The position numbers and the translations under genes are program-made. From assembly GCA_964293305.1 (NCBI GenBank), contig CAXYYO010000016.1, positions 1 to 64,000 of the forward strand: DNA of 64,000 nucleotides. Direction: 5' to 3'. The notes below the pieces were generated by a model. It was not told the DNA's origin and did not search any database. It saw nothing but the letters and a program-made list of their open reading frames with translations. Of the stretch, positions 35,013 to 44,398 are shown piece after piece (the first letter of the stretch is position 1; each line of letters opens with the position of its first letter). This DNA comes from CALAGJ01 sp964293305 (GTDB lineage: Bacteria; Bacteroidota; Bacteroidia; Chitinophagales; Chitinophagaceae).

Positions 35013-36155
35013 TTACTTTATGATTCTGGAGTAAACTCTTTTTGATATTTGTTTCCAGCTAAAATAATCATAAAACACATCCCCTGTTGGAAGATTAATA
35101 TTTGGCAATAATTCATTGATGGCCTGCATATATGCATCAGCATCGTTACGCTCAGCTATCACTAATTTCTGTGCACATAAATCTATGGAAACACCAATAG
35201 CACCAGCCTTTGAAGATACAGCAGATTGTCCGCAGGCTAATGCTTCTACTAATTTTGTTTTGATACCCCCACCCTCCAAAACAGGATTTAAAAAAATATG
35301 ACATCCTTTAAAATATAAATCAATATCATCTACAAACCCAGCGTATATCACATGCTTATTTTGATAAGATGATAATTGCAGTAAATCATTTGGCAACCCT
35401 CCCCCACAAATAATTATTTTATATGGTTTTTGTATATTTATGAGTAATGGATTAATCTCATCTAAAATAATTTTTAATGCTTGTAAATTTGGTGGGTAAT
35501 TATAAGATGCTGCAAACATGAAAAGCAAAGTGTTAGGTGCTATACCATGAGTAGTAGAAATGATAGATATACACTTATTCCTTTCCAATATTTCAGGGCT
35601 TGAACTGATGGGTGTGCCAAAAGGCACGGTCAATACATAGTTTGGATTGAGTCCATATGCTGCAACAGCAAAATTTTTATCTTCATCAGTTTTATACAAA
35701 TTTTCGTTAGCTTGTTTACTAACAAATTTTTCATATTGCCATAAAATACGCCACCACCATTTTTTCAGAGATTTAAATCGTGTGGCTTCAATGTTATGAT
35801 GATGAATGATAAGTTTTAATCCTGTTATCCATTTTAATAGTACTCCAACCCATCCTAAATAGCAATGCTCAATCAGTAAATATTTAATTTTTTCATTTTT
35901 GATTATTTGATAAAGTTCTAGGAGTAATAGTGGATTCACATATCTCAAGCCAGTAGTTCCCAAATATTTTTTTAATGTGAAAGTCAAATCCTCTTCGGGT
36001 AAATTATCTTTTGTGGAGATCATGGTTAAGGCAAAATGAGCTGCCAAATATTTCTCGAAGAGATAAATTCCTTTTTTGCCACCATCAGTAGCCGGCATAA
36101 TGCGATAGCCACAAAGGGTTAATAATTTTGGTTTTAAAAGAGTATCATCAGACAT
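35013..36155 (-). CDS. Glycosyltransferase, GT-B fold
   Basis: C-terminal donor-binding region GGGIKTKLVEALACGQSAVS with KAGAIGV, and a preceding HVIYAGFVDDIDLYFKGCHI, as in GT4 enzymes. The N-terminal half includes LIIHHHNIEATRFKSLKKWW. The start is set at MSDDTLLKPKLL; an ATG 27 bases upstream is possible. Acceptor and sugar are unknown. The small membrane protein gene lies immediately upstream on the same strand. Confidence 0.82.
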   Translation of the reverse strand: MSDDTLLKPKLLTLCGYRIMPATDGGKKGIYLFEKYLAAHFALTMISTKDNLPEEDLTFTLKKYLGTTGLRYVNPLLLLELYQIIKNEKIKYLLIEHCYLGWVGVLLKWITGLKLIIHHHNIEATRFKSLKKWWWRILWQYEKFVSKQANENLYKTDEDKNFAVAAYGLNPNYVLTVPFGTPISSSPEILERNKCISIISTTHGIAPNTLLFMFAASYNYPPNLQALKIILDEINPLLINIQKPYKIIICGGGLPNDLLQLSSYQNKHVIYAGFVDDIDLYFKGCHIFLNPVLEGGGIKTKLVEALACGQSAVSSKAGAIGVSIDLCAQKLVIAERNDADAYMQAINELLPNINLPTGDVFYDYFSWKQISKRVYSRIIK

Positions 36156-36190
36156 TAAATGCGTATTTGTGCGGATACACAAAAAGTATT

Positions 36191-36544
36191 CTATTTTTTA
36201 AAAAATGCAGTACGGGCCAGTGATCCGGAAAGTGCTGCAAAGCCTGCTATTAAAGCACCAATAAATGCTGTTACAAATATCAATATCATACTCGATCCAT
36301 TTAATGGAAGTATTGAAGCTACTTTTTCAGAGAGCAAATGATTGTTTGCATTATCTATCCACAATGCCTGTGCAAACCATAAAATAAACAGACCAGTAAA
36401 ACCACTGGCAAATGCACGAAATGATTGCAGATGAATAGCAATGGCAACTATAGCTGTAGTAATCGCAAAACTCCACCACGGGCCATATAAACAGGCTGCA
36501 AATCCTAATAATGCAGTGAGTGCTGTTGCAGTTATAAATTTCAT
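36191..36544 (-). CDS. Small multi-pass membrane protein
   Basis: 117 residues with about four hydrophobic segments (ATALTALLGFAACLYG, FAITTAIVAIAIHL, FTGLFILWFAQALWI, MILIFVTAFIGALIAGFAAL). No family is recognised with certainty. It is located between a penicillin-acylase-family gene and a glycosyltransferase on the same strand, with short gaps on both sides, so cotranscription is likely. Confidence 0.65.
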   Translation of the reverse strand: MKFITATALTALLGFAACLYGPWWSFAITTAIVAIAIHLQSFRAFASGFTGLFILWFAQALWIDNANNHLLSEKVASILPLNGSSMILIFVTAFIGALIAGFAALSGSLARTAFFKK

Positions 36545-36596
36545 AATAAGTATTTGTATTCCAAAAATATTTTACAAAGAGGGTAGTCGCAAATTT

Positions 36597-39050
36597 TTAT
36601 TTACTAAATGAAATAGCCCCCGTTTTACCACTTCTATTTTTTGCTTGATCGGCTGATAATAATTCCAATTTATTGTACTTGTAAGTAGCCCAATTATTAA
36701 TGGCATCATCATAAAAAGGACTACCCGGGTTTCCAGATTGCCCACCGGGATAAATACCATAAGCATTTACCTGATCGGTAAGTTCTACAACCATTCGCCA
36801 ACTTGGCCCATGCGTATTATAAAATGCATTTATTATATCGTTGCCCCCACCACTATTTATATGTAGTCTGCTTAGCGCAGGAATTTTTAAGAGGTGCGAT
36901 ACACGGCCATCCTTAAACTTACCCCATGCCAATGCATTTCCAGCAGCAGCTTCTTTTAGTATTTCAACAGTTTGCTTAAATGCGATTAAAATAATATCAT
37001 TGGTATTTTCCTTTTCTACGGTTGTAATATTATCTGCAAACAGATAGTTACTATCAGTTATACCTTTTATTAAAGTTGTTTCCTCCGGCCAAGGCATGGG
37101 CATTTTTGTATTGTCCAATTCATCACTATAGGTCGCTTTCATAACTTCTTGCATGAGTATAAAAAATATACTTGCACCTTTACTGGATGCATCATTTACT
37201 TTATTCCATGCTGAAAGTTTTTCCAAATATGATTTTTCATTTGCAGTAAGATTTTCAGCCTGGATATATTGCATAAAAAGTGGCATTGCTTTTTCTGCCA
37301 TCAGATTATAATTACTGGTTTGTAATTGCTGCATATTTTCCACACTTATATTATTGCTATTGCTTAATATCCTATTTATTAAATGCCCCCTGAAATTTGA
37401 GAATGTTCCATTCAGATAATATGGGTAAAACTCCGGTTCATAAGGATGTTGGTTTGCACTGCTTACAAAAGCCCTCGCAGGATTTTGCATGAGAATATTC
37501 ATCGTATCGGGTATTTCGTATTGCCAAGCAAAAGTACTATCTGTACCTGGCATTAAAAATTCTCCCTGCCGTTGCCATTTTGCCGGAAAATCTCCCTGTT
37601 CACAAATAGCAATATCACCAGCTTTGCTGGCAAAAACCATATTCTGACTTGGGCAAGCATAGGTACTGATGGCATCCTTATAATCTGACAGGTTTTTGGC
37701 ATAGTTTAGTTTGAAGAAAGTTAGTAACTCATTGCTTTTATCATGAGCTTTCCAACGACAAGCATAATTTTTTCCAGTATGCATTTTATCAGGATACGTA
37801 TTATCATACATCACTGGGCCAAAAACGGTATATGGAATATGTTCCGTAATTTCCTCCTTACCTTTTATTGCTATTTTTTCATCACGCCAAGTGGTGGATA
37901 CCCATGATCCATTGTATAAATATTCATTGCGGTTGGAATCTTTGAATGTTATTTCATAATAATCTCTCACATCTCGCTCTGCATTTGTAAACCCCCATGC
38001 ACATTGATCATTAAAACCAATAATGATACATGGTGAACCCGGAAAACCCACACCATAAGCATTATAATCTGGAGTTTGCACTTGCATTTCGTACCATAAA
38101 GCAGGCAGATTTAAACCCAGATGTGGGTCATTACACAATATGGGGCGGTCACTCTTTGTTTTGCTTCCAGAAACTGCCCAGTTATTGCTTCCATTTCTCT
38201 TATTTGGTTTTATACCGGCAGGAGCTGCAGGTTCTACAAATTTTAAATAAGTACTATCCAAACCTGGTGGTATTACCGATTTTGATTTTACAGCAGGATA
38301 TCCATACTCTTTAGGAACTATTGGTTGTAAGCTGTCAATTGAATTTGGAAACAGCATATCATATTGCAGTTCAGTTAGAACAGAACGGGCATTGGTACGT
38401 TCAAAATCTTCTTCATACCCAGCAAGATCATAAGACATGTACTTGAGGAGTAAACATGATTTTAGCAATGTCCATTTTTCTGGTGCATAGTCCAATAATT
38501 TATATTCTAAAGGATAGTTAGCAGGGGTCAGTTGGCCTATCCATGCATTTGCACCAGCTACATATGCATCACATGCTGCTTTTAGTTTAGGATCTTCTGC
38601 AATAGCTTCTTCAGCTTTTTCAGCAGCCCACACCATACCTAATCTTCGGAAATAACGATCTATACTTAAAAAATTTGTTCCATTACTGCTATCACCCATT
38701 ACTTCACTGAGTCTGCCACCTGCGGCCATCACCTGAAACTCCATTTGCCAAAGTCTGTATCTTGCATGTAAATATCCTTGAATAAAATAGGCATCATTGG
38801 TGTTTTCAGCATAAACATGCGGCACCATTCGCTCATCAAAATAAACGGAAGATTTTCCTGCTAATTCAGGAAAATGTATGGCTTCATTCAATGGCTTATC
38901 TCCTTCGGCACTTTGCCAAAATCCTTGCTGAGGGCTTAAGAAATATCCAAGACGAGGCGTTTTACTACCATTTACTGAAAGTGGTGTATTAAAAACATAA
39001 ATAAGGCCAATAGTTGTGGCTAAAGCAATAGCAAAATAAATTATACGCAT
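36597..39050 (-). CDS. Penicillin acylase family protein (Ntn hydrolase, S45)
   Basis: Ntn-hydrolase precursor of 817 residues that is processed at an internal Ser. A hydrophobic segment at the N-terminus (IIYFAIALATTIGLIYVF) indicates export. The alpha-chain region has VPHVYAENTNDAYFIQGYLH. The nucleophile Ser is expected at GSNNWAVSGSKTKS, followed by CNDPHLGLNLPALWYEMQ and GFNDQCAWGFTNAERDVRDY. The family hydrolyses amide bonds of acylated compounds such as acyl-homoserine lactones or penicillins; the substrate here is unknown. Confidence 0.9.
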   Translation of the reverse strand: MRIIYFAIALATTIGLIYVFNTPLSVNGSKTPRLGYFLSPQQGFWQSAEGDKPLNEAIHFPELAGKSSVYFDERMVPHVYAENTNDAYFIQGYLHARYRLWQMEFQVMAAGGRLSEVMGDSSNGTNFLSIDRYFRRLGMVWAAEKAEEAIAEDPKLKAACDAYVAGANAWIGQLTPANYPLEYKLLDYAPEKWTLLKSCLLLKYMSYDLAGYEEDFERTNARSVLTELQYDMLFPNSIDSLQPIVPKEYGYPAVKSKSVIPPGLDSTYLKFVEPAAPAGIKPNKRNGSNNWAVSGSKTKSDRPILCNDPHLGLNLPALWYEMQVQTPDYNAYGVGFPGSPCIIIGFNDQCAWGFTNAERDVRDYYEITFKDSNRNEYLYNGSWVSTTWRDEKIAIKGKEEITEHIPYTVFGPVMYDNTYPDKMHTGKNYACRWKAHDKSNELLTFFKLNYAKNLSDYKDAISTYACPSQNMVFASKAGDIAICEQGDFPAKWQRQGEFLMPGTDSTFAWQYEIPDTMNILMQNPARAFVSSANQHPYEPEFYPYYLNGTFSNFRGHLINRILSNSNNISVENMQQLQTSNYNLMAEKAMPLFMQYIQAENLTANEKSYLEKLSAWNKVNDASSKGASIFFILMQEVMKATYSDELDNTKMPMPWPEETTLIKGITDSNYLFADNITTVEKENTNDIILIAFKQTVEILKEAAAGNALAWGKFKDGRVSHLLKIPALSRLHINSGGGNDIINAFYNTHGPSWRMVVELTDQVNAYGIYPGGQSGNPGSPFYDDAINNWATYKYNKLELLSADQAKNRSGKTGAISFSK

Positions 39051-39215
39051 ACAGGTTTCTGATGTGGCGGGAAAGATAAAGGGTTAAGTTGAGTTGGGAT
39101 GGAAAAATGTTTTGTTCAAGATTCATAATTGTATGTTATTATCGTTTATAAAACTTTCACAAATTTGTTGCTGGTATTCCACATAAATTATTATTACAAA
39201 ATATATATTTTAAAC

Positions 39216-39248
39216 TTTCAATATCTACTGAAAGTTTTATTATTTTTG
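39216..39248 (+). promoter_or_regulatory. Promoter of the NDH-2 gene
   Basis: TTTC (39216-39219), 21 bases, then TATTTTTG (39241-39248). The -7 box matches TAnnTTTG exactly, and the spacing is that of Bacteroidota promoters. The ATG follows 16 bases later. Confidence 0.6.
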
Positions 39249-39264
39249 CATAAATAAACACATT

Positions 39265-40533
39265 ATGAAAATAATTATAATAGGTGCCGGATTTGCTGGA
39301 TTACAATTAGCAAGGGCACTCAACAATAAAAAAGACATTGAAGTATTACTTATTGATAAAAACAATTATCACCAGTTTCAGCCCCTATTCTATCAGGTGG
39401 CTACAGCAGGCTTGGATGCCAGTAATATATCTTTTCCGCTTCGCAAAATTTTTCAACGCAGTCAAAATGTGCGCATACATATTGCAGAAATTAAAAGTAT
39501 TGACAGTGTACAGAAAACTGTTTCAACAACCTCCCATCAATTTGATTATGATTTGTTAGTTCTTGCACAGGGTGCTACAACGAATTTTTTTAATAATGAT
39601 CAGATTGAATCGAATGCATTTGCAATGAAAACAACGGTTGAAGCATTGCAGCTAAGACATAGACTAATTGAAAATTTTGAACTTGCAGCACAAGAAATTG
39701 ATGCAGAAAAAAGAAAATCTTTACTTACAATCGTTATTGCTGGAGCCGGACCTACAGGTGTAGAAGTGAGTGGTGCTTTGGCAGAAATGAAATCCAACGT
39801 GTTACAAAAAGATTATCCGGAAATTGATTTTTCTGAAATGCAAATTCATCTTGTAGAAGGTAGCAATCGAACGCTATCAAACATGAGTGAAAAAAGCAGT
39901 ACACAAAGCAAAAAATATTTAGAAGCACTGGGTGTACATGTTTGGACAAATTGTTTCGTAAGTACTTTTGATAACAATGTGGTGTCACTTTCTAATAATG
40001 AGAAGATAAATGCTAACCTTTTGATATGGGCAGCAGGCATACAAGGAAATATGGTGGCTGGTTTACAAACAAAAGATTATACAAAAGGTAATAGAATCAT
40101 CGTAAACAGGTATAACCAGACAGAAACCAATCCATCTATTTATGCTTTGGGCGATGTAGCTTATATGAAAACTCCTCTATTTCCCAATGGTTGTCCTCAA
40201 GTAGCCAATGTTGCAATAAGTCAGGCAAAATTATTAGCAAAAAATATAGTGCTATTAAAAGCTGGAAAAAAGGATTTTAAAATGTTTGAATATAATGACA
40301 AAGGAAGTATGGCTACCGTGGGAAGACACCTTGCTGTTGTAGACATACCAGTAATGAAATTACATTTTGGAGGCTTATTTGCTTGGTTAATATGGATGGG
40401 GCTACACCTATTACTTATACTTGGTGTAAAAAATAGGATACAAGTGCTCATAAACTGGATGTATAAATATTTTACTTACGATCAAAGTCTACGGCTATTA
40501 TTTATCAATACTTATAAATCAATTAAAAGATAA
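39265..40533 (+). CDS. ndh: Type II NADH dehydrogenase (NDH-2)
   Basis: Non-proton-pumping NADH:quinone oxidoreductase. FAD-binding IIIGAGFAGLQLARAL is at the N-terminus, and IVIAGAGPTGVEVSGALAEM forms the NADH-binding Rossmann motif near residue 155. IYALGDVAYM closes the FAD site. The C-terminal hydrophobic stretch LFAWLIWMGLHLLLILG anchors it to the inner membrane, as in NDH-2 enzymes. 422 residues. It is followed by a small membrane protein gene within 10 bases. Confidence 0.93.
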   Translation: MKIIIIGAGFAGLQLARALNNKKDIEVLLIDKNNYHQFQPLFYQVATAGLDASNISFPLRKIFQRSQNVRIHIAEIKSIDSVQKTVSTTSHQFDYDLLVLAQGATTNFFNNDQIESNAFAMKTTVEALQLRHRLIENFELAAQEIDAEKRKSLLTIVIAGAGPTGVEVSGALAEMKSNVLQKDYPEIDFSEMQIHLVEGSNRTLSNMSEKSSTQSKKYLEALGVHVWTNCFVSTFDNNVVSLSNNEKINANLLIWAAGIQGNMVAGLQTKDYTKGNRIIVNRYNQTETNPSIYALGDVAYMKTPLFPNGCPQVANVAISQAKLLAKNIVLLKAGKKDFKMFEYNDKGSMATVGRHLAVVDIPVMKLHFGGLFAWLIWMGLHLLLILGVKNRIQVLINWMYKYFTYDQSLRLLFINTYKSIKR

Positions 40534-40542
40534 CTTTTGAAA

Positions 40543-41010
40543 ATGGAGCAATTATATTCAATAAGAAAGTGGGTAATCTTTTTTATGGTGGCACTTGCTA
40601 TAAGTGGCATTACTGCTTTTCCTGTACATACAGAGTTACACTGGATTATTAATTCGGGCCTTGCCGTACCGGGTACTGCCACTGGCAACTGGCTCTTAAA
40701 AGTATGGCAAGGAATAGATAGTGCTCAACATGATTATCCATTTTTATTTTATGGATTTGATTGGTTAGCCTTTGCACATATAATGATTGCTTTACTATTC
40801 ATTGGGGTATATAAAAAACCAGTGCAAAATAAATGGATCATTGACTGGGCTATGCTTTGTTGTATTTGTATTTGGCCACTTGCATTTATCTGTGGCAGCA
40901 TACGTGGCATTCCATTATTGCATATTTTAATTGATTGTAGTTTTGGTGTAGTTGGTCTATTACCGCTTTGGGTAGTGAAAAAGAAAATTAAAAAATTGGA
41001 ATCCTTATAA
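40543..41010 (+). CDS. Four-TM membrane protein
   Basis: The start is ATG at 40543 (MEQLYSIRKW); an earlier in-frame TTG is less likely. Four membrane segments are visible (VIFFMVALAISGITAF, YGFDWLAFAHIMIALLFIGV, WAMLCCICIWPLAFICG, IPLLHILIDCSFGVVGLLPL). No family is recognised. It sits 9 bases after ndh and is probably in the same transcript. Confidence 0.65.
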   Translation: MEQLYSIRKWVIFFMVALAISGITAFPVHTELHWIINSGLAVPGTATGNWLLKVWQGIDSAQHDYPFLFYGFDWLAFAHIMIALLFIGVYKKPVQNKWIIDWAMLCCICIWPLAFICGSIRGIPLLHILIDCSFGVVGLLPLWVVKKKIKKLESL

Positions 41011-41097
41011 TTATACATGTTTGAAAGGAAGGGAACTGAATTGGTGCTTGAGTTATAGCACAGATTATATGTAAATTTCATCACGAAATAAACAGGT

Positions 41098-41490
41098 ATG
41101 GTCTTCAATAAAAAAAGAGTAAGTTTTCAGGTGCTTAATTTTTTTATCGCCATGGTTTGGCTGGTCAACGGATTATGTTGTAAGCTTTTAAATTTTGTAC
41201 CAAGACACCAACAAATAGTAGAGAGAATTTTAGAAAAAAATGATGCAAGAGAAATAACCCTACTAATAGGCAGCTCTGAAATTGTAATGTCTATTTGGAT
41301 AATAAGCAGTTATCAACCTCGGCTAAATGCCATTACTCAAATAATGGTAATATTTATCATGAATTTGCTTGAATTTATATTGGCCTCAGATCTTTTACTT
41401 TGGGGCAAATTCAATACAATTTTTGCCTTACTTTTTATTATCATCATCTACATTAATTCATTTCTATTATTTGATAAACCCATTAAATGA
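41098..41490 (+). CDS. DoxX-like membrane protein
   Basis: Four membrane segments in 130 residues. FQVLNFFIAMVWLVNGLCCK with LLNFVPRHQQIVERIL is the characteristic opening of the DoxX-like family PF13781. Function unknown. Its stop codon overlaps the start of the next gene (ATGA), so it heads a coupled four-gene operon running to 43365. Confidence 0.72.
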   Translation: MVFNKKRVSFQVLNFFIAMVWLVNGLCCKLLNFVPRHQQIVERILEKNDAREITLLIGSSEIVMSIWIISSYQPRLNAITQIMVIFIMNLLEFILASDLLLWGKFNTIFALLFIIIIYINSFLLFDKPIK

Positions 41491-42227
41491 TGTTATCAAA
41501 ATTAAAAAATCATCCTTTTGGTGTTGAAGCATTTTTTGAAAGTTCTCTTGTGCTAACTTTTGCAACACCTCATGAAAATTTGGAGCATTTAATCCCTGAA
41601 TGTTTGAGTTTGGATTGCTTTCAGCAAAAATGGGCTTTCTTAGCTGTTGCCATGGTACAAACAAAAAATCTGAGACCAAAAGGATTCCCTACTTTTTTGG
41701 GCAATGACTTCTTTTTAATAGGATATAGAGTGTTTGTAAGATACACCACATCAGCAGGCAAAAAACTTCGAGGCCTATACATCCTAAAATCTGAAACAAA
41801 TAAAAAGAAGATGGAATTTTTGGGCAATACTTTTACACACTATAACTATGCAACAACAGATATAAAAATTTCTAATACTGTACATTCGAAAAAAATAACG
41901 TCAACAAAATCAAATTTTGCTGTAAGCATTCAGAATCAAAGTCATGAAATTTGTTTGCCCACCTCCTCCCCTTTTGCTGACTGGAAAGAAGCAAGAAGGT
42001 TTGCGGGACCACTTCCATTTACATTTTCTTATAATAAAACTCGAAAAGAAGTATTGATGATTGAAGGTGTACGGCAATATTGGACACCCAAGCCAATAAG
42101 TGTAATTGAATATGGATTTGAGTATATAAATCAGTTGAAACTAAGTAACCTAGTTTTAGCCAATGCATTTGAAATTAATAACATTCCATACAACTGGAAA
42201 AAAGGTAAAATTGACAAATGGAAATAA
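41487..42227 (+). CDS. DUF2071 family protein
   Basis: A soluble beta-rich protein of 246 residues. FLIGYRVFVRYTTSAGKKLR and GLYILKSETNKKKMEFLGN fit the YqjF-like DUF2071 family, which contains acetoacetate-decarboxylase-like folds. KEARRFAGPLPFTFSYNK lies in the second half. The reaction is not known. It overlaps its neighbours on both sides. Confidence 0.7.
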   Translation: MMLSKLKNHPFGVEAFFESSLVLTFATPHENLEHLIPECLSLDCFQQKWAFLAVAMVQTKNLRPKGFPTFLGNDFFLIGYRVFVRYTTSAGKKLRGLYILKSETNKKKMEFLGNTFTHYNYATTDIKISNTVHSKKITSTKSNFAVSIQNQSHEICLPTSSPFADWKEARRFAGPLPFTFSYNKTRKEVLMIEGVRQYWTPKPISVIEYGFEYINQLKLSNLVLANAFEINNIPYNWKKGKIDKWK

Positions 42228-42970
42228 AGAGAAAAAGATTTCAAGGTGTGCTAAATATACTAAGCTTTAACCGACATTTTTATGTATTTGGTTGCACTTT
42301 TTTGTGCTTGCTAATTGCCAGCCTTTTCTTTGTTGGTTGGAATATGATTCTGTTTTGGGCTGTTATTGTATCAGTTTTATATGGGCTGATAATCCCACTA
42401 ATTGTTTCTGCCTATGTGTATGATTATTCAGGTTTCTATACTTTTAATTGGCTAAAACAATACCATTTTGAAGATACCTCAGATAAACTGAATATAAACA
42501 TCAATGCCGGATTTGATGAAACAAGCTATATCCTCAAACAATTACTTCCTTTATCAAATTTACAAGTGTATGATTTTTATAATCCTGTTGCACACACTGA
42601 ACCTGCCATTATTAGGGCCAGAAATGTAAGTGTAATCTATCCTAATACACAAATCATAAATACCCATTCAATCCCATTAAAGGAAGATACAGTAAATCAT
42701 ATATTTTTCATTTCCGCATTGCATGAAATACGAAACCATGATGAAAGAGTGCAGTTATTAAAAGAATGTAAAAGAATTTGTAAGAAGGATGGAAAAATAA
42801 TTATGGTAGAACATTTAAGAGATTTCCCAAATTTTCTTGCGTTTACAATAGGGTTCACCCATTTTTTCTCTAGAGCTACCTGGCTAAAAGCGTTTAGAGA
42901 GGCAGGATTTAAACCCGGCAGCGAAGTAAAATTCACCCCATTTATGTCAATTTTTTATTATCAATTATAA
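42218..42970 (+). CDS. SAM-dependent methyltransferase with N-terminal membrane segments
   Basis: Two membrane helices at residues about 22-65 (FGCTFLCLLIASLFFVG, LFWAVIVSVLYGLIIPLIVS) precede a class I methyltransferase-like domain: LQVYDFYNPVAHTEPAIIRA, HSIPLKEDTVNHIFFISALH and ECKRICKKDGKIIMVEHLRD. The glycine-rich SAM loop is not canonical. It overlaps DUF2071 by 10 bases and its stop shares a base with the next start. Confidence 0.75.
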   Translation: MEIKRKRFQGVLNILSFNRHFYVFGCTFLCLLIASLFFVGWNMILFWAVIVSVLYGLIIPLIVSAYVYDYSGFYTFNWLKQYHFEDTSDKLNININAGFDETSYILKQLLPLSNLQVYDFYNPVAHTEPAIIRARNVSVIYPNTQIINTHSIPLKEDTVNHIFFISALHEIRNHDERVQLLKECKRICKKDGKIIMVEHLRDFPNFLAFTIGFTHFFSRATWLKAFREAGFKPGSEVKFTPFMSIFYYQL

Positions 42971-43365
42971 TGGAAACTCAAGTAAAAATAATTGGCTATT
43001 TATTGGTTATACTTGCACTATTGCACATTGGTTTTCCAAAATATTTTCATTGGAAGGAAGAATTAAAAAAATTAAGCCTTATCAATCATCAAATGATGAA
43101 AGTGCACACCTTTTTCATTGCACTTACAGTGTTTCTCATGGGTTTTCTTTGCATAATATCAGCAAGCGAACTTTTAATGACAAATTTTGGCAAAAGAATT
43201 TCTTTGGGGTTTGGCATCTTCTGGTTTATCCGACTTATTATCCAATTCTTTGGTTATGCTCCAGCACTTTGGAAGGGTAAACTATTTGAAACAATCATAC
43301 ATATAGTGTTTTCAATTTTGTGGATTTATTTGAGTGTGGTATTTTTTTGGGTTGCATTTTTTTGA
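42970..43365 (+). CDS. Four-TM membrane protein, last gene of the operon
   Basis: 131 residues with four membrane segments, starting IIGYLLVILALLHIGFPKYF and ending FSILWIYLSVVFFWVAFF, and a conserved-looking HWKEELKKLSLINHQMMKVH loop. No family is recognised with certainty. Its ATG overlaps the preceding stop, so translation is coupled. Confidence 0.65.
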   Translation: METQVKIIGYLLVILALLHIGFPKYFHWKEELKKLSLINHQMMKVHTFFIALTVFLMGFLCIISASELLMTNFGKRISLGFGIFWFIRLIIQFFGYAPALWKGKLFETIIHIVFSILWIYLSVVFFWVAFF

Positions 43366-43433
43366 TCATCCTCACTTGTATTAGAACATACATTTGTAGC
43401 TTGAGAGGCAATCAATTTCGACCAATGATATCA

Positions 43434-43464
43434 CAAAAAAAACTGCCCCAATTAGGAGCAGCTT
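43434..43464 (-). terminator. Rho-independent terminator of the DUF2911 gene
   Basis: On the minus strand: AGCTGCTCC, loop TAATT, GGGGCAGT, then a run of T. Located 23 bases after the DUF2911 stop. Confidence 0.75.
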
Positions 43465-43486
43465 TCAATTTTAACTAACTAATTTT

Positions 43487-44329
43487 TTACTTCAACTTTG
43501 CAATTAATTCATCTGCCATACGTACATAGTCATCATTCTTTGCTGTAGTGGCAAGTTCCTTACACTTTAAAGCTGCCGTTTTTGCATCAGCCATATTACC
43601 TTTTTCTTTTAATATTTTTGCCTTTAGTAAATACATCCAAAATGCATCTGGACGTGCATCAATGGCTTTATTTATATATTCTAATGCTTTGTCATTATTT
43701 TTTTCCCACTCATAGTAAAAATTTGCTGCTTGATAATAGGGTGGCTTATCACCTTTAAGTGCAGTTTCCATTTGATCTTTCAACCGACCTCTAATGTTTG
43801 TAGCAATTGGCACTACAACCACAGTCTTTCCCCATATTAAATGAAGTTCACAACTTTCAGGTTTGATATTGCCAAACTGCATGGTAAAATTCTCAACAGC
43901 TGGTACATTCAGTGTAAAAGATGATACCGTAAAACGTACTACATCTTCTTCTTGTTTATAACCATCTGTACCCCAATTTTCAAGTCCTTTGTTTAAAATT
44001 ATTGTCCAATCTTTTTTACCCGGAATTGTATAAAGTACATAAGTGCCACTATCAATTTTTTTATCACCCAGTACGATATTGTCTGTAATCCTCAAACGTG
44101 TAGCTGCATTAGCACCCGTACGCCACATTTCTCCCAGTGGAGCCAATTCTGAATTCTCCGCAAAATAAGTGCGGTCTTTCAATGCAGGCCGACTATAAGT
44201 AACCTCTAATTTTCCCATTCCAAAATCCTGACGAATGGATTGGGTAGGGCTAGGCGCCGGCATATTAACTTGTGCACTTATACCAGAAATTGCTGCTATA
44301 CATGCAATGGAAAGAAAAAACTTTTTCAT
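43487..44329 (-). CDS. Secreted DUF2911 protein with TPR-like tail
   Basis: The start is set at MKKFFLSIACIAA (44329); the upstream in-frame ATG lacks a signal-like sequence. The signal peptide ends GISAQ. The DUF2911 domain holds DFGMGKLEVTYSRPALKDRT, LAPLGEMWRTGANAATRLR and SGTYVLYTIPGKKDWTIILN. The last ~90 residues form helical pairs of TPR type (NDKALEYINKAIDARPDAFW). Role unknown; likely periplasmic. Confidence 0.85.
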   Translation of the reverse strand: MKKFFLSIACIAAISGISAQVNMPAPSPTQSIRQDFGMGKLEVTYSRPALKDRTYFAENSELAPLGEMWRTGANAATRLRITDNIVLGDKKIDSGTYVLYTIPGKKDWTIILNKGLENWGTDGYKQEEDVVRFTVSSFTLNVPAVENFTMQFGNIKPESCELHLIWGKTVVVVPIATNIRGRLKDQMETALKGDKPPYYQAANFYYEWEKNNDKALEYINKAIDARPDAFWMYLLKAKILKEKGNMADAKTAALKCKELATTAKNDDYVRMADELIAKLK

Positions 44330-44398
44330 TTTTAAAATTATTTGATGCAAACATATATCAACCAAATGCATTTCAAAATGTTTTTCCACTGAATTCGA

